A stretch of 64,000 bases of DNA from CAZBMJ01 sp964493205 (GCA_964493205.1 CAZBMJ010000001.1:62001-126000); one strand, 5' to 3'; positions 7,854 through 15,974 are shown, counted from the first letter of the stretch. A program made the numbers and translations. The notes: generated by a model from the letters alone, not told the origin.

Positions 7854-7880
7854 TATTTTAAGTTATTTAAACTTATGAAG

Positions 7881-7903
7881 CGCGCTTTTTAGCGCGTTTT
7901 TTT
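7881..7903 (+). terminator. Intrinsic terminator after rplA
   Basis: GC-rich stem CGCGCT (7881-7886) pairs with AGCGCG (7891-7896), TTTT loop, then seven T. It divides rplKA from rplJL, like the two-transcript organisation known in E. coli. Confidence 0.85.
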
Positions 7904-7959
7904 ATGTTTGCTATTGCCAAGCTGTAATCTTTATGCAATGCAGTAAGCTGATTTTGATG

Positions 7960-8110
7960 TTTTTGATCAAAGACAGCAGGTGGAAGTTTCCATAAAATTT
8001 TTGCTAACAAGCAAAAGTGCCGGCCGAGATTAAGGATGAAAATAATATTATTCTTCCCCAAAAAATCGGCTGTTATGGACTTTAAGTATCTGTTTTGTTA
8101 ATCCAAGTTT
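7960..8110 (+). ncRNA. Probable L10 leader (autoregulatory mRNA leader of rplJL)
   Basis: About 225 untranslated bases lie between the rplA terminator and rplJ. They contain a hairpin TTTTGCT/AGCAAAA (7999-8016) and a larger one GCCGA (8023-8027) with TCGGC (8066-8070), which encloses a second stem. Leaders here are known to bind the L10-L7/L12 complex and control translation. The position and structured bases support this; I could not test the kink-turn consensus. Confidence 0.5.
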
Positions 8111-8128
8111 TTACTTGAGGGTTGTACA

Positions 8129-8653
8129 ATGAGCAGTTTGCAAAAAGAAGAACAGATATCTTTTATTAAAGATTTAGTGCAAAAGTCTGAATGTTTGATT
8201 CTTGCAGGGGTTGAAGGGCTGAATGCTGGTCAAGTGGCTGAGCTTCGTCGTAATCTGCATAAAGAAAATATCGGGTTTAAAGTCATCAAAAATAAATTAG
8301 CTAAAATTGCTATTAAAGATACAGATGCCTGTGTTTTGGATAACGATTTTGCTGGTTCTACTGCTATTGCTTGGAGTGAAAGCGATCCTGTAACACCTGC
8401 GAAAATTTTAGTTAAGTTTGAAAAAGAATTTGAAAAACTACAGTTAAAGTCTGGTTTTAATAGTAGTAAGCGTTTGAATTTTGAACAAATTAAAGCACTT
8501 TCTGCATTGCCAAATCTAGACGAACTTCGTGCTCAAATGCTTGGATTGTTTAATACTCCTCTTGCTAAGCTGCTTGCACAAATTAATGCACCAGCGAGCA
8601 ACATGGTTGGGGTACTAAGCGCTAAAATCGATAAAGAAAAAGATAGCGAATAA
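8129..8653 (+). CDS. rplJ: 50S ribosomal protein L10
   Basis: Stalk base protein carrying L7/L12 dimers. The 174-residue product has the N-terminal rRNA-binding part (GLNAGQVAELRRNL, FKVIKNKLAKIAIKD) and a C-terminal helix with ALPNLDELRAQMLGLFNTPL typical of the L12-binding region. GAGGGTTGT precedes the ATG. rplL follows 26 bases on, and both are likely controlled by the leader upstream. Confidence 0.95.
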   Translation: MSSLQKEEQISFIKDLVQKSECLILAGVEGLNAGQVAELRRNLHKENIGFKVIKNKLAKIAIKDTDACVLDNDFAGSTAIAWSESDPVTPAKILVKFEKEFEKLQLKSGFNSSKRLNFEQIKALSALPNLDELRAQMLGLFNTPLAKLLAQINAPASNMVGVLSAKIDKEKDSE

Positions 8654-8679
8654 TTTTTTAAAATTTTTTGGAGGAAAAA

Positions 8680-9060
8680 ATGGCTGATTTAGAAAAAATA
8701 AGTGAAGAGTTGTCAAAGCTTACAATTTTGGAAGCTGCTGACTTGGTAAAATTACTAGAAGATAAATGGGGCGTAAAAGCTGCTTCTGGTGGTGGCATGA
8801 TGATGGCTATGCCTATGGCTGGTGCTGGCGCTGCTGCTGCAGAAGAAAAAACTGAATTCGATGTAATTTTAGCTTCTGCTGGCGAGAAAAAAATTCAAGT
8901 TATCAAAGTAGTTCGTGAAGTTACTGGTCTTGGTCTTAAAGAAGCCAAAGATTTAGTAGACGGCGCACCTAAAGCGGTAAAAGAAAAGATCTCTAAAGCT
9001 GATGCTGAAAGCATAAAAGCTAAAATCGAAGCAGAAGGCGCTAAAGTAGAAATAAAGTAG
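8680..9060 (+). CDS. rplL: 50S ribosomal protein L7/L12
   Basis: Stalk protein that recruits translation factors. ATG 8680 is chosen because the ideal site TTGGAGGAAAA ends just before it. The 126 residues show the N-terminal dimer domain (ISEELSKLTILEAADLVKLL), an Ala/Met/Gly hinge (GGGMMMAMPMAGAGAAAAEE) and the C-terminal domain FDVILASAGEKKIQVIKVVR, then GLGLKEAKDLVDGAP. In most proteobacteria rpoB would come next; here it does not. Confidence 0.97.
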   Translation: MADLEKISEELSKLTILEAADLVKLLEDKWGVKAASGGGMMMAMPMAGAGAAAAEEKTEFDVILASAGEKKIQVIKVVREVTGLGLKEAKDLVDGAPKAVKEKISKADAESIKAKIEAEGAKVEIK

Positions 9061-9091
9061 AGATTACTTAATTTTTTCTTTATAACGTTAG

Positions 9092-9116
9092 TGCTCGCAA
9101 ATTATTGCGGGCATTA
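9092..9116 (+). terminator. Terminator-like hairpin after rplL
   Basis: TGCTCGCAA (9092-9100) pairs with TTGCGGGCA (9105-9113), one G-T pair, loop ATTA, followed by TTATTTATTT. The weak T run makes termination likely but not certain. Confidence 0.6.
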
Positions 9117-9130
9117 TTTATTTGGTGCTT

Positions 9131-9991
9131 ATGAATAATTCTGGAATTTTACTGATAAATAAACCTGTTGGCATGTCTTCTTTTTTTGTTGTTAAAAAAG
9201 TTCGTCAGGCTTTTGGTGTTAAAAAAGTAGGTCACGCTGGTACTCTTGACCCTCTTGCTTGCGGCTTAATGATTATAGCGCTAGGAAAATATACCAAACT
9301 ATGTGAATATTTGTCTGCTAAAGATAAAATTTATGAAACGACTTTTTGTTTGGGCACTAAAACTTCTACTGATGACGCTGAGGGCGAAATTATTGAGCAA
9401 AAAAATTTTTCTCATATTACTCTTACAGACTTACAAAAAGCCATAGAAAGTTTTAGAGGCAAAATAGCCCAAGTGCCACCAAACTTTTCTGCTATTAAAG
9501 TAAACGGCAAAAGGGCTTACAGCTTAGCGAGAAACAATGAAGAAATTAGTTTAAAAGCCAGAAATATAGAAGTTTTTAGCATTGAACTTACTAAGTTTGA
9601 GCTGCCATTTATTAGCTTAAAAATCCATTGTTCAAAAGGCACTTATATACGCTCAATAGCCCGAGATTTAGGCGAAATGCTTGGAGTAGGTGCCTATGCA
9701 AGTTTTATTAAACGCACAGCTTGCAGTAATTTTAATCTAGATCAAAGTGTGGAATTAGAAGATTTATTATGTAGTGATCCACATAAATATTTTTTGCCAA
9801 ATTTGCAAATTACTAAAAGCTTTAAAACTCTAGAGTTAAGCTTAGAAGAAAAAGACAAAATTATTAATAATCAAGTTTGTAATTTTAAAAATAACCAAAC
9901 CAATGAACCAATAGCTTTATTGCATGGTGAAAGCTTTATTGCTATGCTTAAAAACAGTGATAATAAAGCTAAGGTTATAAAGTTTGTTTAA
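9131..9991 (+). CDS. truB: tRNA pseudouridine-55 synthase
   Basis: Makes pseudouridine at position 55 of tRNA T arms. The N-terminal ILLINKPVGMSSFFVV and the catalytic motif GHAGTLDPLACGLMI (the Asp is catalytic) are clear, followed by YETTFCLGTKTSTDDAEGE and SKGTYIRSIARDLGE. ATG 9131 gives 286 residues; the TTG at 9122 adds three. It occupies the place where rpoB normally follows rplL. The next gene begins one base after its stop. Confidence 0.93.
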   Translation: MNNSGILLINKPVGMSSFFVVKKVRQAFGVKKVGHAGTLDPLACGLMIIALGKYTKLCEYLSAKDKIYETTFCLGTKTSTDDAEGEIIEQKNFSHITLTDLQKAIESFRGKIAQVPPNFSAIKVNGKRAYSLARNNEEISLKARNIEVFSIELTKFELPFISLKIHCSKGTYIRSIARDLGEMLGVGAYASFIKRTACSNFNLDQSVELEDLLCSDPHKYFLPNLQITKSFKTLELSLEEKDKIINNQVCNFKNNQTNEPIALLHGESFIAMLKNSDNKAKVIKFV

Positions 9992-10726
9992 ATGAAGTGT
10001 AATATGGTTCTATTTTTTTATAAATTTAGTATATATACTTTTTTATTTTTATGTGTTGCTTGCAATATTACAGTAATACCATCTTCTTTAAAAAAATCTG
10101 ATAATTCAGCTGATGTGGCTAATGATTCAAAACCGTATACTGGTCTTAATACTAGTCAAGAAATTTATATTAAATTAAATGACGAAGATGTTTCTTTAAA
10201 AGAGAAAGAAACTGTACTGTTAGATGCTATTAAAAACTCTTCTATAAGTTATATGTTTGGAGACATATTAAAAGATAATAATGATGAAAATAAAAAATTT
10301 TATCAAGAACAAGTTCTAGATATTATATTTAAACAAAAAGAAGACAGTTTATGGGAAATCTTTTTTAAAGAAAGGTTCTTTAAAAATGAAGCTGGAGGTA
10401 TACCAAGTGCTAATTTACTGAGCTTTTACTGTAATTGGTTAATAAAAAAACAAAATGTAGATAGTCTTAAGTTTTTATTAAGTACTGAAGCTGGTAAACC
10501 ATATAAAGAAAGAATTTTTAAAACTTTAGCAAATAATATAGTAAAGTTAGCCCTTCAAGAGAAATCAAAGGAAGAGCAAAATACTTATATAGAATCTGCT
10601 GTTAAGTTTTTGAAAACTAAATACCCTGAAGTTCAATGGAATGATGTTATTCAACAGTACGCTGTATATCTTGATAAAGCTAGCCAAGAATATATTTTAA
10701 TTCAAAATTATTTATTAAATAATTAA
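9992..10726 (+). CDS. Putative lipoprotein, unknown function
   Basis: The ATG at 9992 immediately follows the truB stop, and a second ATG at 10004 is possible. The N-terminus is a hydrophobic signal ending LFLCVAC, compatible with a lipoprotein Cys but with an unusual Cys at -3. The mature 220 residues are charged and largely helical by composition (KLNDEDVSLKEKETVLLDAI; SLWEIFFKERFFKNEAGG). I recognise no family. The direct abutment on truB suggests co-transcription. Confidence 0.65.
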   Translation: MKCNMVLFFYKFSIYTFLFLCVACNITVIPSSLKKSDNSADVANDSKPYTGLNTSQEIYIKLNDEDVSLKEKETVLLDAIKNSSISYMFGDILKDNNDENKKFYQEQVLDIIFKQKEDSLWEIFFKERFFKNEAGGIPSANLLSFYCNWLIKKQNVDSLKFLLSTEAGKPYKERIFKTLANNIVKLALQEKSKEEQNTYIESAVKFLKTKYPEVQWNDVIQQYAVYLDKASQEYILIQNYLLNN

Positions 10727-10767
10727 TTAGAAAAAAATTTGTGTGAGCTTTGCATTGCTAGCTTGGC

Positions 10768-10986
10768 TTAGCCAACCATCTTTAATTTCGGTGATATATC
10801 CCTAATTTTTTCATTAATCCAAAATTTTATAACTGCTTGCCTAGAAATACCAAGGTGATTAGCTTCCTTATCAAGCGCTTCAATCATCCATTCAGGGAAG
10901 TCTACAAGAATTCTTCTTGAGGCAGTGGGCGCATCAAAGTATTGTAAAATATCTTCTTTGTTTTCATCAAACTTCTCATCAAGCAT
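10768..10986 (-). CDS. Orphan CopG/BrnA-like antitoxin
   Basis: A 72-residue protein with an acidic N-terminus (DEKFDENKEDILQYFD) and a ribbon-helix-helix-like C-terminal part: RRILVDFPEWMIEALDKEA, then NHLGISRQAVIKFWINEKI. This pattern is typical of CopG/BrnA antitoxins and related DNA-binding proteins. I looked upstream on the same strand for a toxin and found no matching frame, so it is an orphan here. It could instead be a stand-alone regulator. Confidence 0.7.
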   Translation of the reverse strand: MLDEKFDENKEDILQYFDAPTASRRILVDFPEWMIEALDKEANHLGISRQAVIKFWINEKIRDISPKLKMVG

Positions 10987-11076
10987 TTTTGCGTTAATAT
11001 GTCCTTTACTTTTATTGCTATTTCTCTTTAATTAGCAAAGCTTAGGTGGGCAAGTTTATATGCTTAATTTAGATCT

Positions 11077-11198
11077 ATGAGCAACAGCTGAAAAAGGCTA
11101 ACCAATCGTTAAATAAAGTAAATTTATAACCAGTTAACCTATTGGCTTATTTTTTTTTAATCTATTGATATGTGTTTTAAAAATGTTAAATAAATATC
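11077..11198 (+). repeat. Duplicated upstream region of the lipoprotein kinase genes, copy A
   Basis: About 122 bases immediately before the first kinase gene are nearly identical to 13668-13788 before the second, for example GCTAACCAATCGTTAAATAA and TCTATTGATATGTGTTTTAA. TTGATA followed by TTAAAT near the start codon may be promoter elements. Neither kinase start has a Shine-Dalgarno sequence. Confidence 0.85.
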
Positions 11199-12701
11199 AT
11201 GAAAAATATTTTTAAAATCTATTTTATTATTGCATTGTTATTTTTTATATCTTCTTGTGTTGATGTTGGGAAATCTGCGGAAAGAAAGCAATCTGGCGCC
11301 ACAGAAAGTACAGATTCTAAATCTAAAAAAGAAGCAGAAGAAAAAGCTGAAAAAGCCGAAGAAGAAAAATTGGCGAAAAAAGAGCCAACTGAATCTAAAG
11401 CTAACAAAATAGAAATAGTAGGTGAGAATAAATATTTCAAAGTTAGTAAACAAGCTGGGAAAACTAGTCATGAAATAAAAAAAGCAGTTGATTCGCCTGT
11501 ATTAATAAAAAATGACGGCACTGTAGTAGAAAATCAAGATTTAGATAAAATTTCTGATGAAGATTTTTCTAAGTTGTCTCACGTTATTTTGCCTGACTCC
11601 AATCCTTTGATTAAGCAAATCACAGAAAATCCTTTTATTAATGAAGCGTTAATAACTCCAGCACGATTATTATATAAAAATAAGCTTTTAAAATCAGAAA
11701 AAATTGAAAATGGTAGTGTCTTACTAAAGCTAGAGTCAGAAGGGGCTGAAGATAAAATTCTTGATGAAACTAAGATGAAAGAGCTTTTTGGTGATTTTAA
11801 AAGAGAGGAAAATCTTTTGGGCAAAGGGGGAATGGGTAGTGTTTATAAAGTGAATTATAAAGGCCAAGATTACGCTTTAAAAATAGGTACTTACGAATAT
11901 GAAGAATTAGAAGTATTGCAATCTACTGGTGCTGTAGCTAAAGTTTTTGGAACTTTTAGTTATGACAATAAGCCTTGTATGCTGATGGAAATTGGGCAAA
12001 AAAGTTTAGCAGATATGAATAAAAATGGTGAAAAACTTACTAACGACCAGCTCACTACTGCTATTGCTAGTTTTACGAAGCTTATTGGCGAAGAAAAAAA
12101 AATTGGCATAGAAAATAAGGATATTAAACCTGATAATCTTTTACTCACTAACGATAATAAGCTAGTGGTGATTGACATTTCTTCATCAGCTGAAACTACT
12201 GGCTATACTGGTACTGAAGGGAAAAAATTTGCCATTTCTTTACTTGAAAATAAAAAAGGAATTTCTTTAGCTAGTGCTAATAAATTTATAACTACAGAAA
12301 GTCTATTAAATCCTGACCAAAAAACAAAAGGAGTATATTTTGTTGCTCCTTATGTTATTGCTCATTGGAGCAAAAAAGTATGTGTTGAAATACTTCTTTC
12401 CAAAGTCAACTGTGATGCTATAAAAACTCCTAAAGATTTTTTTGACCTTATTCCACCAGAAAAACGTGAAGAGCTAGCTCAACAAAAAAATGAAGAAATT
12501 AAACAAGAAAATGAGAAAAATATACATCATAAATTTAAAAAGAAAACTCTTGATAGTAATAATTATAATGATGTTATGGGTGTTTTAGCCGAAAAATACC
12601 CTCAGTATACTGTTGAATATTTAGTTGATGATATTTTTAATAATGAATTAGATAAAAATGATGAAGTTAATAAAGGTTTAATTGAACTTTATAATTTGTA
12701 A
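11199..12701 (+). CDS. Lipoprotein with protein kinase-like domain, copy 1
   Basis: A 500-residue protein. The signal ends LLFFISSC, a good lipobox with C20 as the lipidated residue. It is followed by a Lys/Glu-rich linker (about 41-68), a region shared with the second copy, and a Hanks-type kinase core. The Gly-rich loop LGKGGMGSVYKV is at 207-218, the ATP-binding lysine at K228 in YALKI, the catalytic loop NKDIKPDN with D308 and N313, and D326 in VIDIS replaces DFG. All essential residues are there, so activity is possible. The signal predicts export, where ATP is normally absent, so its substrate and energy source are open. The C-terminal 25 residues match copy 2. Confidence 0.85.
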   Translation: MKNIFKIYFIIALLFFISSCVDVGKSAERKQSGATESTDSKSKKEAEEKAEKAEEEKLAKKEPTESKANKIEIVGENKYFKVSKQAGKTSHEIKKAVDSPVLIKNDGTVVENQDLDKISDEDFSKLSHVILPDSNPLIKQITENPFINEALITPARLLYKNKLLKSEKIENGSVLLKLESEGAEDKILDETKMKELFGDFKREENLLGKGGMGSVYKVNYKGQDYALKIGTYEYEELEVLQSTGAVAKVFGTFSYDNKPCMLMEIGQKSLADMNKNGEKLTNDQLTTAIASFTKLIGEEKKIGIENKDIKPDNLLLTNDNKLVVIDISSSAETTGYTGTEGKKFAISLLENKKGISLASANKFITTESLLNPDQKTKGVYFVAPYVIAHWSKKVCVEILLSKVNCDAIKTPKDFFDLIPPEKREELAQQKNEEIKQENEKNIHHKFKKKTLDSNNYNDVMGVLAEKYPQYTVEYLVDDIFNNELDKNDEVNKGLIELYNL

Positions 12702-12802
12702 ATTTACCTGCAGTGACTAGCATGGTGCTAGCCAGTGATTTTTGTTGCTATTATTAGTATATTATATTGATATGAATTTAAATAATGCAGGAAAATAAGT
12801 TA

Positions 12803-13027
12803 ATGCCAACGATTAGTGCATTTTATGGAATACTGATTCAAATGTTTTGGGGTGATCATGCTCCACCTCACCTTCATGCGCTATACGCGGAATATGAGGT
12901 GCTGATCGATATCCACACTCTTGAAGTTATTCGTGGCTCTATGCCTCGTCGAGCATTAGCTTTAGTGTTGGAGTGGGCTTTTCAGTATCGTGCTGAGTTA
13001 CTTGAGGATTGGAAATTATGCGAATAA
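12803..13027 (+). CDS. DUF4160 family protein
   Basis: A 74-residue protein starting MPTISAFYGILIQMF, with GDHAPPHLHALYAEYEVLID, the conserved core of DUF4160. ATG 12803 fits the usual family start and has AGGAAAA ahead; ATG 12785 would add six residues. It overlaps the following DUF2442 gene by 10 bases. The pair is a widespread small operon, often discussed as toxin-antitoxin-like, but no biochemical role is established to my knowledge. Confidence 0.85.
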   Translation: MPTISAFYGILIQMFWGDHAPPHLHALYAEYEVLIDIHTLEVIRGSMPRRALALVLEWAFQYRAELLEDWKLCE

Positions 13028-13332
13028 AATCAATCGCCAAAGAAAATATCACCCCTAGAATAGTGTGTAACGCTCCTTGGCGGTTAATTAAAGTAAAACC
13101 ACTACCAAATTATGAACTTGAAGTTGAGTTTAATGATGGTACACATGGTTTTGTTGAAATGATTAAATTAATAATGAGTGATCATGCAGGAGTTTTTGCT
13201 GCGCTTAAAAATAAAGATATATTTAATATGGTCCATCTTGAATATGGTGTATTAACTTGGCCAGGGGAAATTGATTTAGCGCCAGATGTTATGCACGATG
13301 TTGTTAAAGAAAAAGGACGCTGGGTTTTGTGA
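13018..13332 (+). CDS. DUF2442 family protein
   Basis: A 104-residue protein with LIKVKPLPNYELEVEFNDG, then FNMVHLEYGVLTWPGEIDLA and PDVMHDVVKE, the DUF2442 pattern in which a small beta-rich domain ends with a WPG-type motif. ATG 13018 overlaps the end of the DUF4160 gene, so translation is coupled. The pair lies between two duplicated kinase genes and so arrived after, or was left by, that duplication. Confidence 0.85.
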   Translation: MRIKSIAKENITPRIVCNAPWRLIKVKPLPNYELEVEFNDGTHGFVEMIKLIMSDHAGVFAALKNKDIFNMVHLEYGVLTWPGEIDLAPDVMHDVVKEKGRWVL

Positions 13333-13374
13333 ATAATCGTTTTTTTATCATCTGATAGCTTTACGAAAATTAAT

Positions 13375-13405
13375 TTTGGGCCTCTTTTGTACCGGCCCAA
13401 ATTAT
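13375..13405. terminator. Hairpin downstream of the DUF2442 gene
   Basis: Perfect 8-bp stem TTTGGGCC (13375-13382) with GGCCCAAA (13394-13401) around an 11-base loop. T-rich sequence lies on either side, so it could stop transcription in either direction. Confidence 0.45.
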
Positions 13406-13416
13406 CTAAAATCCTT

Positions 13417-13512
13417 TTTACATACTCAGTAAATATTCAACTAAAGTTCTAATGGCAAAGCCTGTGCCACCATACAAGCCCCTGTAAGAGTCGCAATATC
13501 AATAATTACATC
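13417..13512 (-). pseudogene. Fossil of the 3' end of pepA
   Basis: Bases 13417-13472 match 16037-16092 at the end of the real pepA gene, and 13466-13512 match about 16384-16430, with two or three differences. The join falls at the 7-base word GCCACCA, which occurs at both breakpoints in pepA, so about 298 bases were lost by recombination at a microhomology. It proves that the kinase-pepA segment was once duplicated in tandem. Confidence 0.85.
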
Positions 13513-13667
13513 AACTTAGAGACTTATGATAATAATGATTTAGATATAAATAGCTGTAGTTAACTTAAAGTAAGGCGGTTTGCTGTTGCTAACTATTATT
13601 TATCTGCTTAATTAGCAATGCTTAGGTATGTAAGATTTTTGATCTACTTTATATGCTTAATTTAGCT

Positions 13668-13788
13668 ATGAGCAACAGTTAAAAAGGCTAACCAATCGTT
13701 AAATAAAGTAAATTTATAACCATTTAACCTATTGGCTTATTTTTTTTTAATCTATTGATATGTGTTTTAAAAATGTTAAATAAATAGT
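13668..13788 (+). repeat. Duplicated upstream region of the lipoprotein kinase genes, copy B
   Basis: Second copy of the region at 11077-11198, differing by a few bases and one indel. Weaker similarity extends further upstream (13595-13667 with 11020-11076, sharing TTAATTAGCAA and ATATGCTTAATTTAG). Confidence 0.85.
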
Positions 13789-15822
13789 ATGAAAAATATT
13801 TTTAAAATTTATTTTATTATTGTGTTGTTATTTTTTATATCTTCTTGTGTTGATGTTGGAAAATCTGTGGAAAGAAAGCAATCTGGCGCCACAGGAAGTA
13901 CAGATTCTTCTGGCTCAAATAACGATGAAACACTAAAAAAATGTAGCGAGCGTTCTAAGACTGAACTTAACTGTAGTTCAGATGGTAAATGCGAACTTTA
14001 TCAAAATAACTGTGTAGATGCTTGTCATACTATAAAAGAACCGACTGCTTGTGATGCACAAAAGCCAAGATGCCAATATTATAATGGAACTTGTTTACAA
14101 TATTTTAAAGCTAAAGAACAAGAAGACGCTAAAAAAGAGGCAGAAGAGAAAGCTAAAAAAGAAGCAGAAAAGAAAGCTAAAGAAGAAGCTAACAAAATAG
14201 AGATATTAGGTGAGAATAAATATTTCAAAGTTAGTAAACAAGCTGGAAAAACTAGTTATGAAATAAAAGAAGCCGTTACCAAACCTACATTTATAAAAAA
14301 AGATGGGACGTTAGTGGAAAGTTCTAGTCTAGAGACTATTTCTTATGATGATTTTTCTAAGCTATCTCATATTGCTTTGCCTGAATCACATCCATTTACT
14401 AAACAGTTTTTAGAGAATCCCTTTGTCGGTAAAGATTTTATTACTTCAGCTAGGCCGTCTATGTGGGGCAAACTTTTAGTAGCACAAAAAACTGAGAAAA
14501 ACACAGTGGTGTTTAGCATTGATAAAGATGTTTCAAAGCCAGATAAAAAAGTTATTGATGAAGCTAAGCTAACAGAACTTTTTGATGATTTTAAAAAACC
14601 AGAAAATCTTTTGGGCAAAGGTGGGGAGGGCAGTGTTTATAGAGTTAAGTACAATGGCGAAGATTATGCCTTAAAAATAAATGCAGCAGAGTACGAAGAT
14701 TTAGAAAAATTGCAGTCCACTGGGGCAGTGGCCAAAGTTTTTGGGACTTTTACATATGGCAATCAGCCTTGTATGCTCATGGAAGTTGGACAAAAAACTC
14801 TAGAAGATATGAACAAACGTGGCGAAAAACTTAGTGAAGAGCAACTAAAAACTGCTATTACAAGTTTTAAAAACCTTGTTGCAGTGCAGAAAAAACTTGG
14901 GATTAGAAATAACGATGTTAAACCAAACAATTTTTTGCTTACTAAAGATAATAAACTTGTAGTTATTGATATAAGTTCGATGCGCACTCGAGGATATGAA
15001 AGTTCAGATACACAGCTTTTAGCTAGATCATTATTAGAAAATAAATTAGAAATGTCACTTAGAGGTGGTTATAGCGATTTGCAAGGCGTTCCTTTTCATG
15101 ATCTAGAATATATTAATCCAGAAATAATATCTCCAGACCTTTTGGTTAAGTGGAATAAAAAAGTTTGCAGTGAATTTTTACCTAAAGAGGATAAATGTAA
15201 AGATATCAAAAATTTTGCTGAATTTTTTAAACTTATTCCAACAGAGAAACTTTATGAAATTGCTTTGAAAATTAACCAAAAGTGGAATGATGTTTCAGGT
15301 ACTGTTGATCAAGATAAGAATCTTATGGCGGGGGGGGGCAAATATCGTACTGGATTACCTATGCCTTTAGTGCAAGAACTAGATAATAACGTTTGGCAAC
15401 AATACTTTGATAAAAAAGACAATGTAATAAGTGGATTTTGTCGTTCTATTATTGCCAATTCTCAATATACTGAAGAAGAAGAAAAAGAAGGCCTTACAGG
15501 GGAAAAGGCTTTTTATAAACCATTTAAAGATAAATATAAGAAAGATTGTCTAGAAGATGGGACTGAAACTAACATCCATCTTCCAGGTAGAAAAGTTACA
15601 AAATATAAGTTAACTAAAAATTTTACTTCATCAGCAGATGAGGAATTTATACAATTTATTAAGGATGCTTATTCCTATCATATTTATCAACAAACCATGG
15701 CAAAATTAATTGAAGATTATTCTAAATATACTGTTAAATATTTAATTAGTGATATTTTTAATAATGAATTAGATAAAAATGATGAAGTTAATAAAGGTTT
15801 AATTGAACTTTATAATTTGTAA
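13789..15822 (+). CDS. Lipoprotein with protein kinase-like domain, copy 2
   Basis: A 677-residue paralogue of the protein at 11199. The lipobox is FISSC (C20). It adds a cysteine-rich insert with eight Cys between residues 52 and 102, then a Lys/Glu/Ala linker. The kinase core has LGKGGEGSVYRV (275-286), K296 in YALKI, D376 and N381 in NNDVKPNN, and D394 in VIDIS. A second insertion of about 170 residues lies before the shared C-terminus. It contains a run of nine G at 15330-15338 (codons 514-517, Ala-Gly-Gly-Gly). The disulfide-rich insert fits an exported protein. The nine-G run could slip and switch the C-terminus. Confidence 0.85.
   Translation: MKNIFKIYFIIVLLFFISSCVDVGKSVERKQSGATGSTDSSGSNNDETLKKCSERSKTELNCSSDGKCELYQNNCVDACHTIKEPTACDAQKPRCQYYNGTCLQYFKAKEQEDAKKEAEEKAKKEAEKKAKEEANKIEILGENKYFKVSKQAGKTSYEIKEAVTKPTFIKKDGTLVESSSLETISYDDFSKLSHIALPESHPFTKQFLENPFVGKDFITSARPSMWGKLLVAQKTEKNTVVFSIDKDVSKPDKKVIDEAKLTELFDDFKKPENLLGKGGEGSVYRVKYNGEDYALKINAAEYEDLEKLQSTGAVAKVFGTFTYGNQPCMLMEVGQKTLEDMNKRGEKLSEEQLKTAITSFKNLVAVQKKLGIRNNDVKPNNFLLTKDNKLVVIDISSMRTRGYESSDTQLLARSLLENKLEMSLRGGYSDLQGVPFHDLEYINPEIISPDLLVKWNKKVCSEFLPKEDKCKDIKNFAEFFKLIPTEKLYEIALKINQKWNDVSGTVDQDKNLMAGGGKYRTGLPMPLVQELDNNVWQQYFDKKDNVISGFCRSIIANSQYTEEEEKEGLTGEKAFYKPFKDKYKKDCLEDGTETNIHLPGRKVTKYKLTKNFTSSADEEFIQFIKDAYSYHIYQQTMAKLIEDYSKYTVKYLISDIFNNELDKNDEVNKGLIELYNL
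15330..15338 (+). repeat. Homopolymeric tract of nine G inside the second kinase gene
   Basis: An uninterrupted G9 run in very AT-rich coding DNA. Such tracts are classical slippage sites for phase variation; a one-base change would shift the frame after codon 516 and remove the last quarter of the protein. Confidence 0.8.
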
Positions 15823-15950
15823 ATTTATAAAAAAGAGTGACAACTATCTTGCAAAACACCAGGAGCATAGCAACGAGGCAGTCCATCTTCATAATGCCTA
15901 GATTGCCACATCTTTCGCTATGCTCAAGATTCGCAAAGACGCTTATGTGA

Positions 15951-15974
15951 AGAGCTCTTCTTTAGAAGGGCTCT
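15951..15974. terminator. Hairpin between the convergent kinase and pepA genes
   Basis: AGAGCTCTTC (15951-15960) pairs with GAAGGGCTCT (15965-15974), one G-T pair, loop TTTA. There is no strong T run. It lies in a 215-base non-coding gap that is richer in G+C than its surroundings and resembles degenerate dispersed-repeat sequence. Confidence 0.4.

Noticed and set aside
7873..8061. 62-codon frame on the minus strand between rplA and rplJ
   Set aside because: It spans the rplA terminator and the structured L10-type leader, with no ribosome site or family.
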